A stretch of DNA of 20,655 nt from GWF2-50-93 sp049297395. Its GTDB lineage: Bacteria > Verrucomicrobiota > Lentisphaeria > Victivallales > GWF2-50-93. The stretch's first letter is position 1. The number at the start of each line of letters is the position of its first letter. The stretch spans positions 1 through 20,655 of the forward strand of contig JBAQUG010000123.1 in NCBI GenBank assembly GCA_049297395.1, in the 5' to 3' direction. Positions 13,917 to 20,655 of the stretch are shown piece after piece. Position numbers and translations under genes: made by a program. The notes below the pieces were generated by a model. It ran no database searches. It was not told where the DNA came from and saw nothing but the letters and a program-made list of their open reading frames with translations.

Positions 13917-14510
13917 ATGGAATATCCACGGACAACTAATTTCTACAGGAGGAACCTGCCGCACTGGCATGTTTCCGAAAGATCATATTTTATTACCTTC
14001 CGTTTGAAGAATTCAATACCAAAGGAAGTACTTGAAGACTTAAAAGAAAAATACAGTAGGATAAAATCAGAGACAGAAGAAACAAAACTTAATGAGTTAT
14101 ACAGGACTCATTTTCTAAAATATGAGAAGGTTTTGGATTCTGCAAAAGAAAATCTGTATTTAAATGATCCGAGAATTGCAAGGCTCATAATTGAAGGATT
14201 TGAATGGATTGAAATAAATACAGGATGGGAAGTTCCATCTTTTACGGTTATGCCTAATCATGTTCATTGCCTTATGACATCAAGGAAAGCTGTTATGTCT
14301 TTCAATTCAGCATTAAGAATTCTTAAAGGGTTCACCGCCAGAAAGGCAAATCTTCTTTTAAACCGAACCGGAAGTTTTTGGACTCCAGAAAACTTTGATC
14401 ACTGGTGTAGGTCTCCAGAAAAAGAGGAGTCTGTAAAGAAATACATCAGGAACAATCCGGTAAGAGCTGGACTTGTGAAAAGTGCCGATGACTGGCCGTG
14501 GAAAAAGTAA
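13917..14510 (+). CDS. REP-associated tyrosine transposase (RAYT, Y1/HUH family)
   Basis: A 197-residue single-strand DNA transposase of the IS200/IS605-related Y1 class. The HUH motif is H115-V-H117 in V-M-P-N-H-V-H-C-L-M, and the catalytic tyrosine is Tyr176 in K-Y-I-R-N-N-P-V-R-A-G-L. The N-terminal R-R-N-L-P-H-W-H is typical of RAYTs. It is flanked on both sides by inverted pairs of one REP hairpin, the usual arrangement in which the enzyme recognises and cuts these hairpins. ATG 13917 follows the second REP after five bases; ATG 13899 inside the REP is an alternative. No Shine-Dalgarno is seen. The gene is clearly AT-richer than its neighbours, with many AGA, TTA and AAT codons, which suggests transfer from another background. 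The stop TAA lies inside the GTAAC foot of the third REP. Confidence 0.94.
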   Translation: MEYPRTTNFYRRNLPHWHVSERSYFITFRLKNSIPKEVLEDLKEKYSRIKSETEETKLNELYRTHFLKYEKVLDSAKENLYLNDPRIARLIIEGFEWIEINTGWEVPSFTVMPNHVHCLMTSRKAVMSFNSALRILKGFTARKANLLLNRTGSFWTPENFDHWCRSPEKEESVKKYIRNNPVRAGLVKSADDWPWKK

Positions 14511-14586
14511 CTCGGGCATTCCTGCCCGAGAATCCTATTTTAACAGATAAATCAAACACCGTCTCGGGCAGGAATGCCCGAGTTAC
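14507..14586. repeat. REP pair downstream of the RAYT transposase (inverted)
   Basis: Copy 3 (14507-14530) is GTAA plus CTCGGGCA-TTCC-TGCCCGAG. Copy 4 (14563-14586) is its exact inverse, ending TTAC. The 32-base spacer is AT-rich and unlike the spacer of the first pair. Copy 3 overlaps the RAYT stop codon, and copy 4 begins at the base after the lepB stop codon on the opposite strand. The pair may also act as a terminator between the convergent genes. Confidence 0.92.
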
Positions 14587-15798
14587 CTACTGCAGCTGCA
14601 TGGATTCGGCTACGCCCTGGGGTGTGGAACTGTCTACTGGAAGCGGATCCTCATGATCGGCAAGCCCCCACCTGCGTGAGAACGGCCAGAAGATGAAGAG
14701 AGCCTTGCCGACGATATTCTTATGCGGCACAAATCCCCAGACCCTGCTGTCCGAGCTGTTCATGCTGTTGTCGCCCATCATGAAATATGAGTTTTCCGGG
14801 ACATAGACTTCCTTGCCATCCTCAAAGCTGTAGTCCGTAGGCAGCTGGCATACTGGAAGATGTCCGTGATAGCCACCCTTGCGTGAATAAATCCTGTCTA
14901 TCGCCTTTATGCCTAACTTCGTGATCGGCACATAGGACTCGCTGCCCTTAGCCTTGACATTAACCACGCCGTCTACTATTTTCAGCATGTCCCCAGGCAA
15001 TCCGATCAGCCTCTTAATATAGAAGAACCCCCTTGGTTCGCTTACTGGAATACCTTCCGTGTTGAAGACAACAATATCACCCCGCTTCGGACTGCTGAAG
15101 TGATAGGAGTATCGGTCTACGAAAAGATGGTCTCCAAGCGACAGCCAGCCGTTGCATAGGACTTCGCCCTCATCAAAACTCGGACTCCTCCTGTTTCTGA
15201 AACAGTAGTTATAAACATGGTATCTCTCTCCCGGAAGCACATAATTGACGCCGCCTATATTGAAGCGCGTCTGGGGATACATCAGATATTTGTTGAACGT
15301 GTCAAAGCTGCCGTTGTCAAGATCGCCGGACGCCTTGATTGTCAGCTTCGCGCTTTCAGCCGAAAAAAGGGCAAGCTGCACAAGGGGCGGCAGATCAGGG
15401 AGGGTGTTCTTATCCTGGATGTAATGGATTCCGAAAAGCGTAGGCTGCATGCTGCTGGTCGGGATCTTGAAAGGCTGCAGGTAAAGCGCCCTGGCTCCGA
15501 AGGCCACGGTGAAGGCAACCGCAAGAATGTCCGCATATTCCCTCAAAGTCATGAAAGGCTGGCGGGGAAGAATCTTCATGACGCGCAGAGGTGCGCGTTC
15601 AAGGAATTTGTCGGCCTCTTCCAAGTTCCCCGGATTAACGGCTTTAGCCTCGGTTATTATCTCCCTGACCTTTTCCTTTGTCGACTGGACGAGGATGTCG
15701 TCATTCAAATGAAGAATATGCGCAAGCTGGTGGCTCAGCTCTTCCAAAGCCTTCGCCCGCTTCCTGCTCTTCCAGAACTGTATTATTTTTTGTATCAT
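14587..15798 (-). CDS. lepB: Signal peptidase I, long form with N-terminal extension and insertion
   Basis: A 403-residue membrane serine protease that removes signal peptides from exported proteins. Catalytic Ser116 is in I-P-T-S-S-M-Q-P-T-L and the general base Lys262 in Y-I-K-R-L-I-G-L-P-G-D; the box G-D-N-S-M-N-S-S-D-S-R follows at about 330. A membrane span lies at about 88-108. Two things are unusual: an 85-residue hydrophilic, helical N-terminal extension before the span, and about 95 extra residues between the Ser box and the G-D-H-L-F-V-D box. It lies 51 bases after lepA on the same strand, the order known from E. coli, with a strong dyad in the gap. No Shine-Dalgarno precedes the ATG. 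The stop abuts a REP hairpin. Confidence 0.95.
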   Translation of the reverse strand: MIQKIIQFWKSRKRAKALEELSHQLAHILHLNDDILVQSTKEKVREIITEAKAVNPGNLEEADKFLERAPLRVMKILPRQPFMTLREYADILAVAFTVAFGARALYLQPFKIPTSSMQPTLFGIHYIQDKNTLPDLPPLVQLALFSAESAKLTIKASGDLDNGSFDTFNKYLMYPQTRFNIGGVNYVLPGERYHVYNYCFRNRRSPSFDEGEVLCNGWLSLGDHLFVDRYSYHFSSPKRGDIVVFNTEGIPVSEPRGFFYIKRLIGLPGDMLKIVDGVVNVKAKGSESYVPITKLGIKAIDRIYSRKGGYHGHLPVCQLPTDYSFEDGKEVYVPENSYFMMGDNSMNSSDSRVWGFVPHKNIVGKALFIFWPFSRRWGLADHEDPLPVDSSTPQGVAESMQLQ

Positions 15799-15812
15799 GT
15801 ATTTCTTATGTT

Positions 15813-15849
15813 ATAATTTTATCGCAGTCTTCGCCTGCGATAAAATTAT
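15813..15849 (-). terminator. Perfect 15-bp dyad between lepA and lepB
   Basis: ATAATTTTATCGCAG pairs perfectly with CTGCGATAAAATTAT across a 7-base loop. It begins at the base after the lepA TGA and ends 14 bases before the lepB start. There is no run of T after the stem, so a classical intrinsic terminator is doubtful. It may attenuate, stabilise the lepA 3' end, or be a processing site. A similar dyad lies at the typA stop. Confidence 0.55.
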
Positions 15850-17649
15850 TCAAGTTCCCGCCTTTAATATCTCGACGAAGGCCTCCTGCGGAATGTGCAC
15901 CTGCCCAATCTGCTTCATGCGCTTTTTGCCTTCCTTCTGCTTCTCAAGTAGTTTTCTCTTGCGCGATATATCGCCGCCGTAGCATTTGGCAAGAACGTTC
16001 TTGCGGAGCTGTTTTACAGTCTCCCTGGCGACAATCTTCCCGCCGACGGCGGCCTGGATGGCGATCTGGAACATCTGCTGCGGAATCACTTCCTTAAGCT
16101 TCTCAGCCAGCTGCTTGCCCCTTATATGGGCGGAATCTATATGGACAATGGTTGAAAATGCGTCTACGATATCGCTGTTGACCATCATGTCGAGCTTGAC
16201 AAGCCTGTCCGGACGGTAGCCCGCCTGCTCATAGTCCATGCTGCCATATCCGCGTGTAATTGATTTGAGCTTGTCATGGAAGTCAACGAGAATCTCGTTC
16301 ATAGGAAGGTCCGCAGTAAGGATGACATGCCTGGAATCCACTGAATCAGTCCTAGTACAGAGTCCGCGCTTGCTCATGATCAGCGCCATGATATCGCCGA
16401 TGAAATTGTTGGGCGCCATGATCTTCGCGTTGATTATCGGCTCCTCGATCCTCTCAATCATGCTGGGATCCGGAAGATGGACAGGGTTGTCGATCATCTT
16501 CATTGTGCCATCGGAAAGGTAGACATTGTAGATGACGCTCGGATATGTCGCGATGATGTCCATGTCGTATTCCCTGCGCAGACGCTCCTGGATGATCTCC
16601 ATGTGCAGGAGCCCGAGGAATCCGCATCGGAAACCGAAGCCGAGTGCGGCGGAAGTTTCAGCCTGATAAGTGAAGGCGGAATCGTTGAGCTGGAGTTTCG
16701 CCACACTCGCCTTGAGCTGTTCATAATCCGCTGTGTCGATTGGATAAATTCCACTGAAAACCATCGGCTGGATTTCCTTGAAGCCAGGCAGCGCCTTATG
16801 GCACGGCTTCCTGTTTTCAGTTATTGTGTCACCGATCTTCGTGTCAGCAGGACTTTTGATATTTGGAATAATGTATCCAACCGACCCGGCAGAAAGTGTT
16901 TCGGTAGGTTTCATGACCGGAGTAAAGCAGCCGACCTCCTTCACTTCGCTTTCAAGAGATGTGCTGAAGAGGCGGATCTTCTGTCCTCGGCAGAGCGAAC
17001 CGCTCACCACCCTTACATAATTGACGACTCCGCGGTATGCATCGTAGGTCGAATCGAAAATAAGCGCGCTGAGAGCCTCATCCTTGGGAATTGTCGGCGG
17101 GGGGACATTCTTTACGACACGCTCAAGAAGTTCTTTGATTCCAAGCCCCTCCTTAGCGCTGACCAGCAGGACTTCATCCTTTGGAATGGCCAGTATCTCC
17201 TCCATCTGCTCCTTGCAGAGGTCAGGATCGGAAGCAGGCAGATCAATCTTGTTTATGACTGGGATAATGGCGAGATGCTGCCTGTGGGCCAGATTCACAT
17301 TGGCGACGGTCTGCGCCTGCACGCCCTGGGTTGCATCGATCACCAGGATCGCACCTTCACATGCAGCAAGCGAACGGCTCACCTCATAAGTGAAATCGAC
17401 GTGCCCGGGAGTGTCAATCAGGTTCATTTCATATGTGTTGCCGTCATCGGCCTTGTAGTGCATCCTCACCGGATGGGACTTGATGGTGATACCCCGTTCC
17501 CTCTCAAGATCCATGCCGTCGAGCGTCTGTTCCTGGAGCTGGCGTTTTGAAATGGTGCCGGTAAGCTCGAGAAGCCTGTCGGCAAGTGTTGATTTCCCAT
17601 GGTCGATATGGGCTATGATTGAAAAATTTCTTATAAGTTTATTTGGCAT
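15850..17649 (-). CDS. lepA: Elongation factor 4 (LepA), ribosome back-translocase GTPase
   Basis: A 599-residue translational GTPase of normal length. The G-domain motifs are complete: A-H-I-D-H-G-K-S-T (13-21), the switch region with R-E-R-G-I-T-I-K, D-T-P-G-H-V-D-F, and N-K-I-D-L-P. Domains II, III and V follow, and the LepA-specific C-terminal domain ends in a Lys/Arg-rich helix (G-D-I-S-R-K-R-K-L-L-E-K-Q-K-E-G-K-K-R). EF4 acts on stalled or mistranslocated ribosomes and in 30S assembly. ATG 17649 has AAGGA six bases upstream. It is followed by lepB on the same strand; a long AT-rich repeat element separates it from pheT upstream. Confidence 0.98.
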   Translation of the reverse strand: MPNKLIRNFSIIAHIDHGKSTLADRLLELTGTISKRQLQEQTLDGMDLERERGITIKSHPVRMHYKADDGNTYEMNLIDTPGHVDFTYEVSRSLAACEGAILVIDATQGVQAQTVANVNLAHRQHLAIIPVINKIDLPASDPDLCKEQMEEILAIPKDEVLLVSAKEGLGIKELLERVVKNVPPPTIPKDEALSALIFDSTYDAYRGVVNYVRVVSGSLCRGQKIRLFSTSLESEVKEVGCFTPVMKPTETLSAGSVGYIIPNIKSPADTKIGDTITENRKPCHKALPGFKEIQPMVFSGIYPIDTADYEQLKASVAKLQLNDSAFTYQAETSAALGFGFRCGFLGLLHMEIIQERLRREYDMDIIATYPSVIYNVYLSDGTMKMIDNPVHLPDPSMIERIEEPIINAKIMAPNNFIGDIMALIMSKRGLCTRTDSVDSRHVILTADLPMNEILVDFHDKLKSITRGYGSMDYEQAGYRPDRLVKLDMMVNSDIVDAFSTIVHIDSAHIRGKQLAEKLKEVIPQQMFQIAIQAAVGGKIVARETVKQLRKNVLAKCYGGDISRKRKLLEKQKEGKKRMKQIGQVHIPQEAFVEILKAGT

Positions 17650-17700
17650 TTACATCCTTTTTAAACCACAGGGCGCTTTCAGAACGGCTAAATCTGGATT

Positions 17701-17840
17701 AAATCCGAAATTCGAATATCGAAATTCGAAACAAATCCGAAAATTATTGAAATTATAAATGTTTCAAACATTGTTTTGAGAATTAAGATTTTCATAGTAT
17801 CGAGCTTGTTTCGGATTTCGTGTTTCGTGCTCCGAATTTT
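17701..17840. repeat. AT-rich imperfect palindromic intergenic element
   Basis: Near-identical inverted arms CGAAATTCGAAACAA (17720-17734) and, on the other strand, CGAAATCCGAAACAA (17806-17820) surround a perfect dyad AATGTTT-C-AAACATT (17758-17772). Outside the arms lie further units of the type CCGAAATTCGAA and CACGAAACACGAAA. The element fills most of the spacer between the pheT stop and the lepA start. I recall this type of GAAAT-CCGAA repeat from spacers of diverse uncultured bacteria, but the function is unknown to me. It may serve as a terminator-like structure or be a relic of a mobile repeat. Confidence 0.65.
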
Positions 17841-17847
17841 ATTTTAT

Positions 17848-20247
17848 TCACCTCAGCTCAGCATGGAGTTCGGCTTTAAGTTTCTCACGGACCTTCTCAT
17901 GCGATGCATTGACCTCCGTGTCGGTCAAAGTCCTTTCCTGGCTCCTGAAAGTCAGAGTGTAGGCCAGGCTCTTCTTCCCAGCGCCAATATGCTCGTCGCG
18001 GAACTCATCGAAAATCTCAACATTCTCCAGGTTCGGAATCCCGAGCGACTTTATGAATTTTACGATCTGGGCATGTTCGATATTGTCCGGAGTCACCATT
18101 GCAACGTCCCGGGTGACAGACGGGAACTGTGAAATCGGTGAATACTGAATCTTGGGAACAGGCAGTGAAAGCAGCCTGTCCATGTCCACAAGAGCGACAA
18201 GGAGCGGGTTCTGTATCCTCATTCCTTTTGTCAGTCTTTCTGAGACTTCTCCGAAAACAGCAATCATGTTTCCATCGACTACAAGTTCGGCACAGGCCGA
18301 TTCAACGAAGTTGCCAGGCTGGTTCTCAGTGCATCTGCGGATCTCGCAGTTCTTTATCTTCCTCGTCTCGCACAGCGATTCGAGGACACCCTTGAGATCA
18401 TAGAAATCATAGAGAGCGCCCTTTTCAGACGAGAACCTTTCCGGATGCCTCCTGCCTGTCAGGGCGATGCAGCATTCGATCTTCTCCTCGTCCTTCTTGG
18501 AGCTTCCACAGAAAATCTTCCCAATTTCAAATACGGCGAGATCAGTGTTCTTCCTTGAAATATTATGCCCGACAGTGCGAAGGATACCGGAAAGAAGCGA
18601 CGGCCTCATGAAAGCCGATTCGTGGCTTATCGGATTGCTCATGGCGAGCAGATAATCTTTTCCGTACCTGGAATCGGCAAGGGCATCCTTTTCATCGGCA
18701 TAGCTGTAGTTCATAACTTCGTCGAGACCAAGTGCTATCAGCTGGTTCCTGGCCTCTTCAAGCACTGCATAGGCGTCTTCCTTGAACGATCCACCGGGGA
18801 TGGAGGAGAGAGAATCAAGCGGGATCTTGTCGAGCCCGTGGATCCTTGCGACTTCCTCCGCAAGGTCGGCCTCGCTCTTGAGGTCGCCACGGAACGAGGA
18901 TGGGATCACACTGCAGGAATCAGCCGTGGCATCTGAAACACCGAGTTCAAGCTTCCTGAATATCTCGGCGATCTCATTATTGGATATTTTGACACCCAGG
19001 ATCCTGCGGATTTTTTCGAATCTGCACACTACGGGCTTTATTTCAGGACGTGAGATACAGACGTCGAGCATGTCTCCCGCCTCGCCTCCGGCGAGTTCAA
19101 GGATCAGCGCAACCGCCCTGTCGCTGGCTTTCACCAGCATGTCGAAGTCAACGCCGCGTTCAAACCTGTATGACGAATCGGAGGAAATGGCGAGGTTCCT
19201 TGATGAAGAACGTATGTTGGAAGGCTTGAAATACGCGCTTTCAAGAAGGACGTCCTTCGTCGTTTCAATTACGCCGCTGTGTTCTCCGCCCATTATTCCC
19301 GCAAGGGCGACAGGTTTGCGAACATCGCAGATCACGAGATTGTCCTTGTTAAGCTTGTATTCCTTGCCGTCCAGGGCGATGATCTTCTCCCCGTCAGCGG
19401 CGCGTCTGACAACGATCTTCCCACCTTCAAGCAAATCCAGATCGAAAGCATGGAGAGGATGACCGAGTTCAAGAAGCACGAAGTTCGTGATGTCGACGAT
19501 ATTGTTTATGGGACGCAGTCCAACGCTCTTCAGACGCTGTTTCAGCCATTCCGGACTTTCGGTCACCTTGACGTTCCTGATGATTCTTGCTGTATATCTC
19601 GGACAGAGCTCCCCATCGATGATCTCAACTGTATCGGGGGAAATCCTCGCCTTTGAATCAACCGTCGCACATGGATATTTCACCTTGACGCCCGACAATG
19701 CGGCAATTTCCCTTGCAATACCGACGTGCGAGAGGAGGTCCGGCCTGTTCGGGGTTATTTCAAGATCGTAGGCGGTGTCTGCTCCAAGGTATCCATTCAT
19801 CGGCTTGCCTATCGGCGCATCCGCAGTGAGCACCATTATTCCGGAGCCCTGCTCGCTGAGTCCAAGTTCCTTCTCGCTGCAGATCATGCCGGAGGACTCG
19901 ACTCCGCGCAGCTTGGCCTTCTTGATATTGAATTCCTTGCCGGTTTCCTTTTCGACGAAGACAGTTCCGATAGTGGCGAGAGGGACTTTCTGTCCTGCAT
20001 CGCAGTTAGGGGCTCCGCAGACAATCTGAAGTTCCTCCTTGCCTGTTGAGACTCGGCATACGGAAAGCTTGTCGGCATTCGGATGGGGCTTCCTCTCGAT
20101 GATTTCGGCGACGATCACGCCATTGGGGATTGAAGTCCTGATTACCTCTTCCACTTCAACGCCGGCCATGGTCAGCTTCTCAATCAGTTCAGCATCGCTG
20201 AAGCTGATGTCGACATATTTGGAAAGCCAGTTGTATGAAACCTTCAT
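17848..20247 (-). CDS. pheT: Phenylalanyl-tRNA synthetase beta subunit
   Basis: A 799-residue subunit of the (alpha-beta)2 synthetase that charges tRNA-Phe. Starting at M-K-V-S-Y-N-W-L, the domains in order are: EMAP/OB tRNA-binding domain (about 40-150, with H-P-N-A-D-K-L), B3/B4 editing domain (about 210-380), B5 DNA-binding-like domain (about 400-470), catalytic-core-like region, and the C-terminal FDX-ACB anticodon-binding domain (P-S-V-T-R-D-V-A-M-V to the end). Length is standard. ATG 20247 is chosen because it gives the conserved N-terminus and has AGGA eight bases upstream; an upstream ATG adds 12 unrelated residues. pheS, normally directly upstream, is absent: the preceding gene is typA. 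Confidence 0.97.
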   Translation of the reverse strand: MKVSYNWLSKYVDISFSDAELIEKLTMAGVEVEEVIRTSIPNGVIVAEIIERKPHPNADKLSVCRVSTGKEELQIVCGAPNCDAGQKVPLATIGTVFVEKETGKEFNIKKAKLRGVESSGMICSEKELGLSEQGSGIMVLTADAPIGKPMNGYLGADTAYDLEITPNRPDLLSHVGIAREIAALSGVKVKYPCATVDSKARISPDTVEIIDGELCPRYTARIIRNVKVTESPEWLKQRLKSVGLRPINNIVDITNFVLLELGHPLHAFDLDLLEGGKIVVRRAADGEKIIALDGKEYKLNKDNLVICDVRKPVALAGIMGGEHSGVIETTKDVLLESAYFKPSNIRSSSRNLAISSDSSYRFERGVDFDMLVKASDRAVALILELAGGEAGDMLDVCISRPEIKPVVCRFEKIRRILGVKISNNEIAEIFRKLELGVSDATADSCSVIPSSFRGDLKSEADLAEEVARIHGLDKIPLDSLSSIPGGSFKEDAYAVLEEARNQLIALGLDEVMNYSYADEKDALADSRYGKDYLLAMSNPISHESAFMRPSLLSGILRTVGHNISRKNTDLAVFEIGKIFCGSSKKDEEKIECCIALTGRRHPERFSSEKGALYDFYDLKGVLESLCETRKIKNCEIRRCTENQPGNFVESACAELVVDGNMIAVFGEVSERLTKGMRIQNPLLVALVDMDRLLSLPVPKIQYSPISQFPSVTRDVAMVTPDNIEHAQIVKFIKSLGIPNLENVEIFDEFRDEHIGAGKKSLAYTLTFRSQERTLTDTEVNASHEKVREKLKAELHAELR

Positions 20248-20300
20248 GCGAAATCCTGTTGATATTACTCTGAAAATTAGCAAGTTTACGAAGGTAATCT

Positions 20301-20320
20301 AAAAAGCTGAATTTTCCAGC
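20301..20320 (-). terminator. Possible intrinsic terminator upstream of pheT
   Basis: On the minus strand GCTG-GAAAATT-CAGC, extendable to six pairs with a GU, is followed by TTTTT. It lies about 100 bases after typA and 54 bases before pheT. It could end the typA transcript or attenuate pheT. The stem is short. Confidence 0.35.
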
Positions 20321-20392
20321 GTGAAAGGCGTGAATTGGAAGCAAATTCCCACGATATTGAAATAAATATTGCTCAATCTATCTTGCTCATAT

Positions 20393-20419
20393 ATAATTTT
20401 TTCGTCCCGAAAAAATTAT
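20393..20419 (-). terminator. Perfect 12-bp dyad overlapping the typA stop codon
   Basis: ATAATTTTTTCG and CGAAAAAATTAT pair perfectly around a 3-base loop. The typA stop TAA (20418-20416) lies inside the first arm. The composition and position resemble the dyad after lepA. The T-run is inside the stem rather than after it, so a role in termination is uncertain. Confidence 0.5.
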
Positions 20420-20655
20420 TCTTCGTCGGCAGAGGCTCGCTTCAGCTTGCGTCGTGCAATCTCGGTAAGAGAGCGCTTGCGCATCCTTACGAAGTTGGGC
20501 GTCACTTCGACGAGTTCGTCATCGCATATGTATTCAAGGGCTTCTTCCAGCGACATCTTCTGGGCTGGCACGATCTTCATGGACCTGTCCGAGCCTGATG
20601 CGCGCATGTTGGTGAGTTTCTTCTCCTTCTGGACATTCACGACCAGGTCGCCTTC
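20416..20655 (-). CDS. typA: GTPase TypA/BipA, C-terminal 79 residues only (cut by window edge)
   Basis: The frame is open to the right edge of the window. The visible part reads G-D-L-V-V-N-V, then L-T-N-M-R-A-S-G-S-D, M-S-L-E-E-A-L-E-Y-I, D-D-E-L-V-E-V-T-P and a basic R-M-R-K-R end. This is the highly conserved C-terminal domain of BipA/TypA, a ribosome-associated translational GTPase involved in stress and cold adaptation and 50S assembly. The natural stop is present, followed by a short D/E-rich tail (A-S-A-D-E-E). Everything N-terminal, including the GTPase domain, is outside the window. Confidence 0.96.
   Translation of the reverse strand, partial: EGDLVVNVQKEKKLTNMRASGSDRSMKIVPAQKMSLEEALEYICDDELVEVTPNFVRMRKRSLTEIARRKLKRASADEE

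Noticed and set aside
13835..14586. CRISPR array from the four repeated hairpins
   Set aside because: Copies alternate in orientation, are palindromic REPs, and enclose a transposase gene rather than regular spacers.
16477..17550. Plus-strand open frame of 357 codons opposite lepA
   Set aside because: It is the antisense of a highly conserved GTPase, has no recognisable motif, and its composition follows the lepA codon pattern.

Overview
The window looks like a chromosomal segment of a Gram-negative bacterium. It carries a DsbD electron-transfer protein, an envelope ECF sigma/anti-sigma pair, a broken LPS-type phosphoethanolamine transferase/sulfatase family gene and several secreted proteins. 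Genes are moderately GC-rich and spacers AT-rich. A deep-branching PVC lineage such as Lentisphaerota is my guess from the overall flavour (SGNH hydrolase, xylose-isomerase-like TIM barrel, REP transposase, long LepB). No single feature proves it.

Left part (1-4580). A secreted SGNH hydrolase runs off the left edge on the minus strand. A gene-poor AT-rich stretch with a possible kinase remnant follows. Then comes a plus-strand operon: ECF sigma factor, zinc-finger anti-sigma factor with one membrane span, and a DsbD-type thiol:disulfide interchange protein. This reads as an envelope or redox stress module.

Middle-left (4578-8502, all minus strand). One apparent operon holds a broken phosphoethanolamine-transferase/sulfatase-like gene, an RluA-type pseudouridine synthase whose start overlaps the ancestral stop of the broken gene (ATGA), a small two-span membrane protein, and an AlbA_2 (Schlafen-type) protein.

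Nitrogen block (8623-10475, minus). An amt-glnK operon lies behind an excellent sigma-54 (-24/-12) promoter and ends at a strong bidirectional terminator. The P-II protein has Glu where the uridylylated Tyr51 normally sits.

Centre (10667-13835, plus). A roughly 143-bp inverted-repeat element that can fold into a cloverleaf-like structure sits between amt and hisD. A solo arm of the same repeat recurs at 12725. hisD is followed by a small secreted lysine-rich protein and a sugar phosphate isomerase/epimerase-like protein.

REP/RAYT locus (13835-14586). A REP-associated tyrosine transposase is flanked on each side by an inverted pair of identical-type REP hairpins. The foot of the REP abuts or supplies the stop codons of three genes.

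Right part (14587-20655, minus). lepA-lepB (EF4 and signal peptidase I), pheT without an adjacent pheS, and the C-terminal end of typA/bipA. AT-rich perfect dyads sit directly at the lepA and typA 3' ends, and a larger intergenic palindromic repeat separates pheT from lepA.

I see no CRISPR array, tRNA, rRNA or prophage. The most unusual items are the cloverleaf-forming inverted-repeat element, the REP/RAYT locus with embedded stop codons, and the P-II variant under sigma-54 control.
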